Notes: generated from the letters alone by a model not told the origin. A stretch of 64,000 bases of DNA from Cupriavidus agavae (GCF_004217045.1 NZ_SGXM01000001.1:372001-436000); one strand, 5' to 3'; shown: positions 18,101 to 26,964, numbered from the stretch's first letter. A program made the numbers and translations.

Positions 18101-18490
18101 GTGCATCCCATCCCTGCCCAACAATTCAATGCCGAGTGGCTTCCGCGCATCGTGGAACGCCTGCTCCGGCTCTCCCATGGCACGCTGCAAGCCGAGATAC
18201 TGGCGCCGCCGCGGCCCGATCTTCCGGCCTGCCTGCGTATCTGGGCCGCGCCGCGGTCCAGTCCGGGGCGCTATCCGCATCCGCTCGACATCACCCTGTC
18301 CTGGGATAACCGCGAGGTCGACCGCCTGTTCGATGCCGGCGGCAGTGCCCGGTTTGCCGAATATCTCGACGCATTGCCCGGCAAGCTCGACGCGTGGCAG
18401 GAACCGCGTCAGATCGATCTCGGCACCCGCACCCAGGCCGATCCCGTGGTGCTGATCGGCGGGCTCGATTTCGAGCATCTGATGCGCTAG
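18101..18490 (+). CDS. Hypothetical protein, possibly DUF5594
   Basis: This 129-residue soluble protein probably starts at a GTG (18101; VHPIPAQQFNAEWLPRIVER). The frame stays open further upstream, but that part overlaps the divergent gene's start and has biased composition. The sequence includes CLRIWAAPRSSPGRYPHPLD and a C-terminal GTRTQADPVVLIGGLDFEHL. I recall similar short proteins in Cupriavidus and Burkholderia annotated as DUF5594, but this is memory, not a search. No signal peptide or membrane segment is visible, and no function can be offered. Confidence 0.65.
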   Translation: MHPIPAQQFNAEWLPRIVERLLRLSHGTLQAEILAPPRPDLPACLRIWAAPRSSPGRYPHPLDITLSWDNREVDRLFDAGGSARFAEYLDALPGKLDAWQEPRQIDLGTRTQADPVVLIGGLDFEHLMR

Positions 18491-18527
18491 CCGGGGGCAA
18501 GGCGCCGTCCACGATTCTCGCGCAACG

Positions 18528-19424
18528 CTAGCGGACCGTCACCGTGCAGACGGCCGTTTCCGCGTCTCCGGGCTTGATCCATCGCAAGCCATGTCCGTGA
18601 TCGATGGCGTTCGGCAATCCCAGCCAGGGTTCGACGCAATAGAAGTCGGCGTCGTCACGTTCGGTCCAGGTCGTCACGGCGTACCAGGGGGCTGAGGTGG
18701 CGGGTCCGTCCATGGCGATCTCGATCGTGCGCGCGGTGGTTTGCAGCCGGGCTGTGCCGGGCGCATGGAGCACGTGGAAGGTGTCCTGCAGCCGGGCGTC
18801 GTCGAGCGCGTACTCCGCCTCGCCCGGCTCGGCCCGTGTCAGCGTGCCGTCTGCCGCTTGCCGGACCCGTGACGCCGGCGGCAGGGCAAGGCGGCTGCGC
18901 GGCCGGTCGCCATGGGGCAGGGCGAAGTAGAAGTGATGTCCGGCGTAACAGGGCAGGGCTGCGGTGCCGGTATTGCGGGTGTGCAGCGTGGCTTCGAGCC
19001 CGTCTGGCACCAGCCGGTAGGTGGCCGTGAAAACGAAGTCGAACGGATAGCCGGTGCGCGTGGCATCGGACGAAGCGAGCGACAGCCTCACGCGGTCTTC
19101 GGCAACCTCCGAAACGACGAACGGCAGGTCGCGGGCAAAGCCGTGCTGGGGGAGGTCGAGCACCGCGCCATCGCTGTTTCGCCATTTCCCCGGTTCGCCC
19201 GAGACAAAGTGCCGGCCGATGAACGGGAACAGCAGCGGATTGCCGCCGCGCACCTTGGCCGGGCGGGACCAGTCGGCCGTCTCCGGCCAGTAGAGGATGT
19301 CCCGGCCGTCGAGTACCCAACGCACCAGCCGCCCCCCGAAGGCCGGGGCCACCAGCAGGTAGTTGTCTTCATGGCCGATGCGGAGCAGGTCCTGATCCTG
19401 GAAGCGCTGGGTCGTGGTCATCAT
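18528..19424 (-). CDS. Aldose 1-epimerase family protein
   Basis: This 298-residue protein of the galactose mutarotase-like fold interconverts anomers of aldoses or binds hexose-6-phosphates. Family landmarks are the early GGRLVRWVLDGRDILYW, the GGNPLLFPFIGRH segment, the catalytic-type histidine in PCYAGHHFYFALP near residue 165, and the late FYCVEPWLGLPNA, whose glutamate corresponds to the catalytic base. It is divergent from the GST gene, with an unusual inverted repeat in between. The substrate is not evident. Confidence 0.88.
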   Translation of the reverse strand: MMTTTQRFQDQDLLRIGHEDNYLLVAPAFGGRLVRWVLDGRDILYWPETADWSRPAKVRGGNPLLFPFIGRHFVSGEPGKWRNSDGAVLDLPQHGFARDLPFVVSEVAEDRVRLSLASSDATRTGYPFDFVFTATYRLVPDGLEATLHTRNTGTAALPCYAGHHFYFALPHGDRPRSRLALPPASRVRQAADGTLTRAEPGEAEYALDDARLQDTFHVLHAPGTARLQTTARTIEIAMDGPATSAPWYAVTTWTERDDADFYCVEPWLGLPNAIDHGHGLRWIKPGDAETAVCTVTVR

Positions 19425-19504
19425 GAAAGAGGTGAGGAGCAGCGGGAACCCAGAGCGTAGCGCAACTTGGCATGGCGCTTGCGCAAGGGTTGCTCAAAGC
19501 GGCA

Positions 19505-19554
19505 GTGAGACGTTTGAGCAAAAAAATAGCGGTTTTCTGGCTCAAACGTCTCAC
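19505..19554. repeat. Perfect 15-bp inverted repeat, hairpin element
   Basis: GTGAGACGTTTGAGC (19505-19519) is repeated exactly in inverted form at 19540-19554 around a 20-base centre that itself contains A-run and TTTT halves. It lies between the divergent aldose epimerase and GST genes, so both could be affected. It is not followed by a T-run as a terminator would be. It looks like a dispersed palindromic unit or a large operator. I see no second copy in this window. Confidence 0.75.
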
Positions 19555-19693
19555 CGGTTCCAGCCGCCCCGGTTGCCGGGCGCTGCCGCGTGCACCGCCC
19601 CGGTGCGGCAGGCGGCGCAAACTGGCGGAATCGGCCAGCGCCGCCGATACTGCAAGCGAACATGACGCCCGCCACAGGCGGAGGGAGGGACGT

Positions 19694-20350
19694 GTGGCCG
19701 AGACAACCCTGACCATCAGCGTGAAGACCTACTCGTCGTGGTCGCTGCGCGGCTGGCTGCTGGCACGTTTTGCGGGGCTGGAGTTCCGCGAGGTGCTGGT
19801 GCCGCCCGACGATCCCGCCGTGCGCGCCGAAATCCTGCTGCTGTCGCCGTCGTTCCTGGTGCCGTGCCTGCGCCACGAAGGCGTGACGGTCTGGGATACG
19901 CTGGCGATCGGCGAATACCTCAACGAGATCCGGCCGCAGGCCGGGCTGCTGCCGGCCGACCTGGCCACCCGCGCGCACTGCCGCGCCGTTTGCGGCGAGA
20001 TGCATTCGGGCTTCGGCGCCATGCGGGCCGCGCTGCCGATGAACCTGAAAGGGCATTTCCCCGGCATCAAGGTCTGGTCGCGGGCGCAGGCCGACATCGA
20101 CCGCATCGCCGCCATCTGGACCGATTGCCTGACGCGCTATGGCGGCCCCTACCTGTTCGGCGCGCAGCGCACGATGGCCGATGCCATGTACGCGCCGGTG
20201 GTGACCCGTTTCATCACCTACGGCGTCCAGCTCGACCCGCCGCTGATGGCGTTCTGCCGCACCATCCTGGCCATGCCCGAATTGCAGGAATGGATTCGCG
20301 CGGCGCGCGAGGAGCGCGACGAGATCAACGAGCTGGACGTGGACGCCTGA
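19694..20350 (+). CDS. Glutathione S-transferase family protein
   Basis: This 218-residue protein starts at a GTG with GAGGGAGGGA immediately upstream. The thioredoxin-like N-terminal domain reads TISVKTYSSWSLRGWLLARF, with the serine pair where GST catalytic serines sit. The conserved cis-proline region is LVPCLRHEG, followed by VWDTLAIGEYLNE (the Glu/Asp-Thr glutathione-binding turn). The helical C-terminal domain contains the family N-capping aspartate region (TMADAMYAPVVTRF). It probably conjugates or isomerises hydrophobic electrophiles in the cytoplasm. The open frame upstream of the GTG includes the inverted repeat and is not part of the gene. Confidence 0.9.
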   Translation: MAETTLTISVKTYSSWSLRGWLLARFAGLEFREVLVPPDDPAVRAEILLLSPSFLVPCLRHEGVTVWDTLAIGEYLNEIRPQAGLLPADLATRAHCRAVCGEMHSGFGAMRAALPMNLKGHFPGIKVWSRAQADIDRIAAIWTDCLTRYGGPYLFGAQRTMADAMYAPVVTRFITYGVQLDPPLMAFCRTILAMPELQEWIRAAREERDEINELDVDA

Positions 20351-20361
20351 CGCCTGACGCT

Positions 20362-22368
20362 TCAGGCCACGCGCGGCTGCCGGGCCAGGTAGGCCGCAGC
20401 GTAGTCGAAATACCAGTCGAGGCAGTCGGGGTTTGCCATCGCGTCGCGGTTGGCGATGCTCTCCGGTGCGTGCCCGAGCAGCAGCTTCTTGATCGGCACC
20501 TCCATCTTCTTGCCCGACAGCGTGCGCGGCACGCCCGGCACCTGCACGATCTCGTTGGGTACATGGCGCGATGACAGCGCGGTGCGGATGCGGCCGCGCA
20601 TGGCGTCGCGCAGCCCCTCGTCCAGCGCCTGGCCGTCGCGCAGCACCACGAACAGCGGCATGTACGACTCCCGCCCCAGGTATTCGAGGTCGACCACCAT
20701 GCTGTCGAGCACCTCGGGCAGTTCCTCCACCACGCGGTAGAGTTCGCTGGTGCCCATGCGGATGCCGTGCCGGTTGATCGTGGCGTCGGAGCGCCCGTAG
20801 ATGACCGCGCCGCCGCGCGGCGTGATGCGGATCCAGTCGCCATGGCGCCAGGCGTGCGCATAGAAGTCGAAGTAGCTGTGCCGATAGCGCTGGCCGTCCG
20901 CATCGCCCCACAGGAACAGCGGCATCGACGGCATCGGCTCGGTGCACACCAGTTCGCCCACCGCGTCGATCAGCGGCTGGCCGTTGTCGTCGAACGCCTC
21001 GACCCTGGCGCCCAGGCAGCGGCACTGCATCTCGCCGGCATGCACCGGCAGCAGCGGGCAGCCCGCCACGAACGATCCGGCGAAGTCGGTGCCGCCCGAC
21101 ATCGGCGCCAGCCAGATGTCGCGCCGCACGTGTTCGTAGATCCAGCCATAGGCTTCCTCGGGCAGCGGCGAGCCCGTGGACCCGATGCCGCGCAGCCGCG
21201 ACACATCGGCGATTTGCGCCGGCTCCACGCCGGCCTTCATCGCATTGGTGAAGAACGCCGCGCCGGCGCCGAACATCGTCACGCGCGCCGCGTCCACAAA
21301 GCGCCACAGCACCCCGGCATCGGGCCAGGCGGGGTTGCCGTCGTAAAGCGCGATCGTGGTGCCCAGCAGCAGGCCCGCCACCTGCGCGTTCCACATGATC
21401 CAGCCGCTGCTGCTGTACCAGTGGAAGACGTCGTCCCGGCCCAGGTTGTTGTGGAACGCCATGAGCTTCAGTTGCTCGATGACGATGCCGCCGTGGCCGT
21501 GCACGATCGGCTTGGGCATGCCCGTGGTGCCCGACGAGTAGACGATCCAGAGCGGATGGTCGAACGGTACCGGTTCCACGGCCAGCGGCACGTCGTGCGC
21601 GAGCATATCGGCCCATGTCTGGCGGCGCACCCGTGCGCCGGTCTCCACGGCCGTGCCGAGCGCCGGCACGATGACCACGTCGGTCAGCGAGGGCAGGGCC
21701 GCCACGAGATCGGCGATGACGGGCGCCCGGTCGTAGGCCCTGCCGCCGTACCGGTAGCCATCGACGGCGATCAGCACCCTGGGCTCGATCTGGCGGAAGC
21801 GGTCGATCACCGCCACCTGGCCCATGTCCGGCGCGCAGCCAGACCACACCGCGCCCAGGCTCGCGGTGGCCAGGAAGGCAATGACCGTGGCCGGGATGTT
21901 GGGCAGGTAGCCCGCCACGCGGTCGCCGCGCCGGACACCCATCTGGCGCAGCCCATGGGCCACCGAGGCCACCTGCCGTTCGAGATCGCCCCAGGAAATG
22001 TCGGCCAGCGGCTGGGCCTCGCCGGCATGGCGGATTGCCGGGCGCTGCGCGGCATCGCCGTCGCCGGCTGCGTGGCGGAAGACCTGCTGCACATAGTTGA
22101 GCGTGGCGCCTTCGAACCAGCGCGCGCCGGGCATCTGGCGGCTGGCCAGCACCTGGGCCGGCGGCGTGTCGAAACGCACGTCGAAGTAGTCGGCGATGGA
22201 CTGCCAGAACGCCTCGATTTCGGTCACGGACCACTGCCAGAGGCTGCCGTAGCCGTCAAAATCGAGCGCGCGCTCGCGGCGCAGCCAGTCCATGTAGGCG
22301 GCGAGCTGGCTCGCCTGGGCGAACGCCGGCGAGGGCGTCCACATCAGCTTCCCTGCTTCGAGGGTCAT
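20362..22368 (-). CDS. aacS: Acetoacetyl-CoA synthetase
   Basis: This 668-residue ANL-superfamily enzyme activates acetoacetate to acetoacetyl-CoA with ATP, allowing ketone bodies or PHB breakdown products to be used. Visible motifs are the N-terminal W-rich segment (SVTEIEAFWQSIADYFDV), the P-loop YSSGTTGMPKPIVHGHGG near residue 275, the DNGQPLIDAVGELVCTEPMP region and the C-terminal lysine motif VPRTLSGKKMEVPIKKLLLG. The length and the TRVGTSELYR-like segment (GIRMGTSELYRVVEELPEV) match AacS rather than acetyl-CoA synthetase. It fits a PHB-storing organism. It is convergent with the GST gene. Confidence 0.93.
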   Translation of the reverse strand: MTLEAGKLMWTPSPAFAQASQLAAYMDWLRRERALDFDGYGSLWQWSVTEIEAFWQSIADYFDVRFDTPPAQVLASRQMPGARWFEGATLNYVQQVFRHAAGDGDAAQRPAIRHAGEAQPLADISWGDLERQVASVAHGLRQMGVRRGDRVAGYLPNIPATVIAFLATASLGAVWSGCAPDMGQVAVIDRFRQIEPRVLIAVDGYRYGGRAYDRAPVIADLVAALPSLTDVVIVPALGTAVETGARVRRQTWADMLAHDVPLAVEPVPFDHPLWIVYSSGTTGMPKPIVHGHGGIVIEQLKLMAFHNNLGRDDVFHWYSSSGWIMWNAQVAGLLLGTTIALYDGNPAWPDAGVLWRFVDAARVTMFGAGAAFFTNAMKAGVEPAQIADVSRLRGIGSTGSPLPEEAYGWIYEHVRRDIWLAPMSGGTDFAGSFVAGCPLLPVHAGEMQCRCLGARVEAFDDNGQPLIDAVGELVCTEPMPSMPLFLWGDADGQRYRHSYFDFYAHAWRHGDWIRITPRGGAVIYGRSDATINRHGIRMGTSELYRVVEELPEVLDSMVVDLEYLGRESYMPLFVVLRDGQALDEGLRDAMRGRIRTALSSRHVPNEIVQVPGVPRTLSGKKMEVPIKKLLLGHAPESIANRDAMANPDCLDWYFDYAAAYLARQPRVA

Positions 22369-22461
22369 GTTGTCTCCTCCGTGGCCCGTCTGACGCGGGC
22401 CATTAGAGATGGCGGGATGGATGGTCGGCAGATGATAGCCGACCCCCGGCCCGCCCGCCTG

Positions 22462-23979
22462 TCAGCGCGCCGGCTCGAACAGCGTGTCCCAGATCTCGTC
22501 CACGCGCGACTTGACCGCCGGGTCCATGCGGATCGGCGTGCCCCATTCGCGCGTGGTTTCGCCGGGCCACTTGTCGGTGGCGTCGATCCCCATCTTCGAG
22601 CCCAGGCCCGAGACCGGCGAGGCGAAGTCCAGGTAGTCGATCGGCGTGTTGTCCACCATCACGGTGTCGCGGCTCGGGTCCACGCGCGTGGTGATGGCCC
22701 AGATGACCTCCTTCCAGTCGCGCGCGTCGATGTCGTCGTCCACCACGATGATGAACTTCGTATACATGAACTGGCGCAGGAAGCTCCAGACCCCGAACAT
22801 GACGCGCTTGGCATGGCCGGCATACTGCTTCTTCATGCGTACCACGGCCATCCGGTAGCTGCAGCCTTCGGGCGGCAGGTAGAAATCGGTGATTTCCGGG
22901 AACTGCTTCTGCAGCAGCGGCACGAACACCTCGTTGAGCGCCACGCCCAGCACGGCCGGCTCGTCGGGCGGCTTGCCGGTATAGGTGGAGTGGTAGATCG
23001 GGTCGCGGCGCATCGTGATGCGGTCGATCGTGAACACCGGGAACCAGTCCTGCTCGTTGTAGTAGCCGGTGTGGTCGCCGTACGGGCCTTCCAGCGCGTG
23101 CTCGTAGCCCGAGGGGTGGCCCGGATCGGGCTGGATATGGCCTTCGAGCACGAACTCGGCCGAAGCCGGCACCGACAGCTCGGACAGCGTGGGCGTCAGG
23201 CAGCCGGCCAGCGCCGTGCGGCTGCCGCGCAGCAGGCCGGCGAACTGGTATTCGGACAACGTGTCGGGTACCGGCGTGACCGCGCCGAGGATCGTGGCCG
23301 GGTCGGCGCCGAGCGCCACGGCGATCGGAAAGGGCTGGCCCGGATGCGCCAGCGCATGCTCGCGGAAATCCAGCGCGCCGCCCCGATGGGCCAGCCAGCG
23401 CATGATGACCTTGTTCCGGGCGATGACCTGCTGGCGGTAAATGCCGAGGTTCTGGCGCTTCTTGTGCGGGCCCTTGGTCACGACCAGGCCCCACGTGATC
23501 AGCGGCGCGGCATCGCCGGGCCAGCAGGTCTGGATCGGCAGGCGCGCCAGGTCCACGTCGTTGCCTTCCCAGACCACTTCCTGGCAGGCGGGGCTGCTCA
23601 CGCGCCTGGGCGCCATGTCCCAGACCGATTTGGCCAGCGTGAACAGCTTGCCGGCCTCGCGTATGCCGCGCGGCGGCTCGGGCTCCTTGAGCGCCGAAAG
23701 CACGCGCCCGATGTCGCGCAGGTCTTCGAGCGACGCGGCGCCCATGCCGAGCGCCACCCTTTGTGTCGTGCCGAACAGATTTGCCAGCACTGGCACTTTA
23801 TATATATCGCCATCGTCGCGGCGCGGCTGCTCGAACAGGATGGCCGGCCCTTCCGCGCGCAGCACGCGGTCGCAGATCTCCGTCATTTCGAGGTTGGGCG
23901 AGACCGGCGCGCGCACGCGCCTGAGGTCGCCCCGTTGTTCCAGCTGCCCGATGAAATCGCGCAAGTCTTTGTATTGCAT
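22462..23979 (-). CDS. ubiD: UbiD: 3-octaprenyl-4-hydroxybenzoate decarboxylase
   Basis: UbiD removes the carboxyl group of polyprenyl-4-hydroxybenzoate in ubiquinone synthesis using prenylated FMN made by UbiX. The 505-residue product starts [19 protein letters not shown], the usual N-terminus, and contains the conserved metal and cofactor segments [15 protein letters not shown] and [20 protein letters not shown], then [18 protein letters not shown]. The C-terminal region shows [18 protein letters not shown], highly conserved in UbiD. Length is typical (about 500). No ubiX is adjacent. The next gene upstream is divergent across a 640-base spacer. Confidence 0.95.
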   Translation of the reverse strand: MQYKDLRDFIGQLEQRGDLRRVRAPVSPNLEMTEICDRVLRAEGPAILFEQPRRDDGDIYKVPVLANLFGTTQRVALGMGAASLEDLRDIGRVLSALKEPEPPRGIREAGKLFTLAKSVWDMAPRRVSSPACQEVVWEGNDVDLARLPIQTCWPGDAAPLITWGLVVTKGPHKKRQNLGIYRQQVIARNKVIMRWLAHRGGALDFREHALAHPGQPFPIAVALGADPATILGAVTPVPDTLSEYQFAGLLRGSRTALAGCLTPTLSELSVPASAEFVLEGHIQPDPGHPSGYEHALEGPYGDHTGYYNEQDWFPVFTIDRITMRRDPIYHSTYTGKPPDEPAVLGVALNEVFVPLLQKQFPEITDFYLPPEGCSYRMAVVRMKKQYAGHAKRVMFGVWSFLRQFMYTKFIIVVDDDIDARDWKEVIWAITTRVDPSRDTVMVDNTPIDYLDFASPVSGLGSKMGIDATDKWPGETTREWGTPIRMDPAVKSRVDEIWDTLFEPAR

Positions 23980-24245
23980 GATGAAATCCGAACGAAATGT
24001 GGCGTCGCGCCAATCCCGGGCGCGTCGCGGCGATGTGTGTGACGATACACACCGGCCCTCAAAGGCGCAAAAAAATCGTGACAGTGCGAGGACGAAATTG
24101 TAAGCATTTTACGAGTTGACCCGAATGCGCATTGCTGCGCGAGGCCAGATGGGGCTTGCGATTGGGGGCTTCGCACCGGTCTCAAAGTGTCGTAAAAAGC
24201 TTAGTTACATATTTCTGAAAGTAGTGATTTGCTGATTTATTATTC
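23980..24245. other. AT-richer spacer upstream of ubiD and the transglycosylase promoter
   Basis: No gene is visible here. It holds the ubiD upstream region and, towards its right end, an AT-rich run (about 24185-24245) that could serve as an UP element for the rightward promoter that follows. A GTGTGTGACGATACACAC imperfect palindrome lies near 24037-24054, close to the ubiD start, and could be an operator. Nothing else stands out. Confidence 0.4.
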
Positions 24246-24274
24246 TTGACGGGTTATAAAAGGGTTCCTACAAT
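24246..24274 (+). promoter_or_regulatory. Strong sigma-70 promoter for the structured leader and transglycosylase
   Basis: TTGACG (24246-24251) and TACAAT (24269-24274) are separated by exactly 17 bases, close to the consensus in both boxes, with an AT-rich tract upstream. Transcription would start near 24281. That leaves a leader of about 340 bases before the transglycosylase ATG. Confidence 0.75.
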
Positions 24275-24280
24275 CCGGTC

Positions 24281-24618
24281 TGCTCTGTGGGGTGTTGCGC
24301 TGCAACATAGCTTCCTTGCCTCTGTCAAGAGGTGGCAGCGAAAAAAGTAGCGGCGACATTTCCACCCTGATCGTCATCAAGCGGCCCCGAGGAGGTGCCC
24401 GATGCACGGTCCCCTGGCGGGAGGCCAGGTCGTCATGAGTTTAGTAGCAGGGTATGGCTCCCCAAGCCGTACCCTGCATCCCGTTGGGCGCATGGGGAGC
24501 GCCCGCCAACAGATGCTGGACACCCCTGCTAGGTGGCGCAGCATCCTTACTTGAATACGTTGAGATCGGGCACGCGCAGTTTTCGGGCGCGCGCAGCGGG
24601 CAGCGGATGGAGGTAAGT
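24281..24618 (+). ncRNA. Long structured 5' leader (candidate cis-regulatory RNA or sRNA)
   Basis: This ~340-base transcribed leader contains a series of hairpins: TGTTGC/GCAACA with a 3-base loop near 24293-24308; CCTGGC/GCCAGG near 24413-24428; a 13-bp stem GCAGGGTATGGCT (24447-24459) with AGCCGTACCCTGC (24465-24477), broken only by one wobble pair; GGGCGC (24486-24491) with GCGCCC (24499-24504); and GATGCTG (24512-24518) with CAGCATC (24539-24545). Only short, unlikely reading frames are present. I could not match it to a riboswitch class that I know (tested by eye: TPP, cobalamin, FMN, glycine, SAH, c-di-GMP, ZTP, ykkC, yybP). A ribosome binding site follows at the end. Confidence 0.6.
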
Positions 24619-25701
24619 ATGAGCGGTTGGAAAACCCTTCATCTTCCCGGCATCGGGCGGGCATTGCAGGTCCGCGTACGACAGCCGGTACCCGGTGTGA
24701 GCCGCGCGCTTCAGGTGCGACTGGCCCATCCGGTGGCAGGTCGCGCCTTGCTGCGCGGCAGCCGTACGACCTTGAAGTACGCCCTGAACAGTCTCGGGGT
24801 GTTGTCGGTGGCCGCGGCGGTCACGCTGACGGTCAGCCCGCAATGGCGGACCTCGCTTGCTGGCGCGCTGGCAGGCAGTGAAGCGCCTGCCGTGCTGGTG
24901 GAAGCCGCCGTGAGCGAGGCCAAGGCCGAACTCCCGCTGGTGGCGGCGGCCATCGCCGCGCCGGCCACGTCGGCTGACGCTGCTGCTGCCCGCCTGCTGG
25001 CGACCGTCCCGGCAACGGGCAAGGGCCTGCCGACCGTGTCGGGCGTGGACGAATGGAGCCACACGCCGGCCGGCAAGGTTCCGTCGGTGGCACACCTGGC
25101 CGCACAGATCCCGGTGCAGCGCGTGGCGCTTGACGCCCGCTACACCAGCGCGCTCGGTTCCGCCCGCGAACAGGCGGCCGTGGCCGAGTACATCGCACGC
25201 AAGTACCGTGTGGCGTCGCAGGCGACGGCGCAGCTGGTCAAGGCCGCGTACATGACGGGCCGCGAGGTCGGCATCGATCCGCTGCTGATCCTGGGCGTGA
25301 TTGCCATCGAGTCGAGCTTCAATCCGTATGCCGAGAGCGGCGTCGGGGCGCAGGGCCTGATGCAGGTCATGACCAAGGTTCACTCGGACAAGTACGAAGC
25401 CGTGGGCGGCGTGGCCGCAGCGCTGAACCCGTACGCCAACATCAAGATCGGTGCGCTGGTGCTGAAGGACTGCATCGCCCGCGCCGGCACGATCGAGGGC
25501 GGCCTGAAGTACTACGTGGGCGCCACGACGCAGACCGACGGCGGCTACGGCGCCAAGGTGCTGGCCGAACGCGGACGCCTGCGCGCGCTGCTGGGCCTGT
25601 CCAACGCCGCGACGGCCCAGGCCGCCGCGGATGCCAAGGCGCAGGACCACCAGAACGGCGAGAAGCTGGAAGCCGCGAGCGGTACCGCACAGGCGGCCTG
25701 A
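24619..25701 (+). CDS. Membrane-anchored lytic transglycosylase (SLT domain)
   Basis: I chose the ATG at 24619 because GGAGGT sits just ahead of it, giving 360 residues. A basic N-terminal region of about 50 residues with internal repeats (RALQVR at 14-19 and 29-34) precedes one membrane helix (about 52-72), so the enzyme is probably a type II anchored periplasmic protein. The C-terminal SLT domain contains GVIAIESSFNPYAESGVGAQ with the catalytic Glu231, then GLMQVMTKVH, NPYANIKIGALVLKD and the Y/GG segment near the end. It would cleave murein between MurNAc and GlcNAc with 1,6-anhydro products. A terminator follows. Confidence 0.9.
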   Translation: MSGWKTLHLPGIGRALQVRVRQPVPGVSRALQVRLAHPVAGRALLRGSRTTLKYALNSLGVLSVAAAVTLTVSPQWRTSLAGALAGSEAPAVLVEAAVSEAKAELPLVAAAIAAPATSADAAAARLLATVPATGKGLPTVSGVDEWSHTPAGKVPSVAHLAAQIPVQRVALDARYTSALGSAREQAAVAEYIARKYRVASQATAQLVKAAYMTGREVGIDPLLILGVIAIESSFNPYAESGVGAQGLMQVMTKVHSDKYEAVGGVAAALNPYANIKIGALVLKDCIARAGTIEGGLKYYVGATTQTDGGYGAKVLAERGRLRALLGLSNAATAQAAADAKAQDHQNGEKLEAASGTAQAA

Positions 25702-25730
25702 TCGTCCGTACCGGCTGGTTGCAGCAAAAA

Positions 25731-25760
25731 GAAAGGGCACCCTACGGGGTGCCCTTTCTG
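25731..25760. terminator. Bidirectional intrinsic terminator
   Basis: A perfect 11-bp stem, AAAGGGCACCC (25732-25742) and GGGTGCCCTTT (25747-25757), with a TACG tetraloop lies between the convergent transglycosylase and aminotransferase genes. T-rich stretches follow on both strands, best on the minus strand. Confidence 0.9.
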
Positions 25761-25782
25761 CTTTCCGCGCGGCTGTCGGAAG

Positions 25783-26964
25783 TCAGCGCAGGAAGTGATG
25801 CATCCGGTCCATCGCCTCCTCGATATTGGCCATCGAGGTCGCGTACGAGATGCGGATGTAGTCGCGCGCCGTATGCGGACCGAAATCAGTGCCGGGCACC
25901 ATGACCACGCCGGCATCGTGCAGGATGGCCTGGGTCAGCTTGTCGGCATCGCCGGCAGCGGGGTGGTTGACGTGGCGGCAGTCGGCGTAGACATAGAAGG
26001 CGCCGTCGGGCTTGACCGGTACGCGCAGGCCCAGCGCCTCCAGCGCGGGCAGGATGGCATCGCGCCGGCGGTGGAATTCGGCCTTGCGCTCGTCGTAGAT
26101 CGCCAGCGCTTCCTTCGAGAAGCACGCCACCGCCGCGTGCTGGGCCACGGCCGAGGCGCAGATGAACAGGTTCTGCGCCACTTTTTCGAACGCCGGCACC
26201 AGTGCATCGGGCACCACCAGCCAGCCCAGGCGCCAGCCCGTCATGTTGAAGTACTTCGAGAAGCTGTTCACGGTCACCACGTTCTCGTCGAGCGAGAGCG
26301 CCGATACCGGTGGGGCGTCGTACGAGAGCCCCTGGTAGATCTCGTCGACGATCGCAAAACCGCGCCGTTCGCGGACTTCCGCAAGGATGGCTTTCAGCTC
26401 GTCCGGCAGGATCGAGGTGCCGGTCGGGTTGGACGGCGTCGCCAACAGCACGCCGCGCGTGGTCTCGCCCCAGTGCTGGACGACCTGCGCCGCCGTCAGC
26501 TGGAAGCGCTCCGCCGGACCGCTCGGGATCATCTTCGCCTGGCCGTCGAAGGCCGCCACGAAATGGCGGTTGCACGGGTAGCTCGGGTCAGGCATCAGCA
26601 CTTCGGCACCGATATCGACCAGCACCGCGCAGGCCAGCAGCAGGGCGCCCGAGGCGCCGGCGGTCACGATCACGCGCCGCTCGGGGATGTCGAGGCCGTA
26701 GGCCGTCTTGTAGTAGCCGGCAATCGCCTCGCGCAGTGTGTGGATGCCGAGCGCACCGGTGTACTGCGTGACGCCGCGCCGCATGGCGACCTCGGCGGCG
26801 TGCACCACCGGGGCAGCCGCCGTGAAATCGGGCTCGCCGATCCCCATGTGGATGATGTGCCGCCCCGCGCGTTCGAGCTCGGCGGCCTGCTTGGCCAGCT
26901 CCATGACGTGGAAGGCTTCGATATTGGCCAGGCGCGACGCGGTGGCAAGGTGCTTGGGGTCCAT
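25783..26964 (-). CDS. Pyridoxal-phosphate aminotransferase (class I/II)
   Basis: This 393-residue fold-type I aminotransferase starts at the ATG at 26964 (MDPKHLATASRLANIEAFHV). The PLP-binding lysine lies in NSFSKYFNMTGWRLGWLV, the phosphate-binding region includes TAGASGALLLACAV, and the conserved TPSNPTGTSI and late YIRISYATS (substrate carboxylate arginine) are present. The family includes aspartate, alanine and aromatic aminotransferases; the substrate cannot be assigned. It closes the leftward rib-nusB string but is separated from nusB by a terminator. Confidence 0.92.
   Translation of the reverse strand: MDPKHLATASRLANIEAFHVMELAKQAAELERAGRHIIHMGIGEPDFTAAAPVVHAAEVAMRRGVTQYTGALGIHTLREAIAGYYKTAYGLDIPERRVIVTAGASGALLLACAVLVDIGAEVLMPDPSYPCNRHFVAAFDGQAKMIPSGPAERFQLTAAQVVQHWGETTRGVLLATPSNPTGTSILPDELKAILAEVRERRGFAIVDEIYQGLSYDAPPVSALSLDENVVTVNSFSKYFNMTGWRLGWLVVPDALVPAFEKVAQNLFICASAVAQHAAVACFSKEALAIYDERKAEFHRRRDAILPALEALGLRVPVKPDGAFYVYADCRHVNHPAAGDADKLTQAILHDAGVVMVPGTDFGPHTARDYIRISYATSMANIEEAMDRMHHFLR

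Noticed and set aside
19421..22234. A 937-codon minus-strand frame spanning aacS and the GST region
   Set aside because: It lies in a different frame from the clear acetoacetyl-CoA synthetase and reads as arginine-rich noise.
20767..24042. A 1091-codon open frame on the plus strand across aacS and ubiD
   Set aside because: It runs antisense to two well-identified genes, has histidine/arginine/glutamine-rich low-complexity composition, and shows no domain. Such frames arise from high G+C at third codon positions of the real genes.
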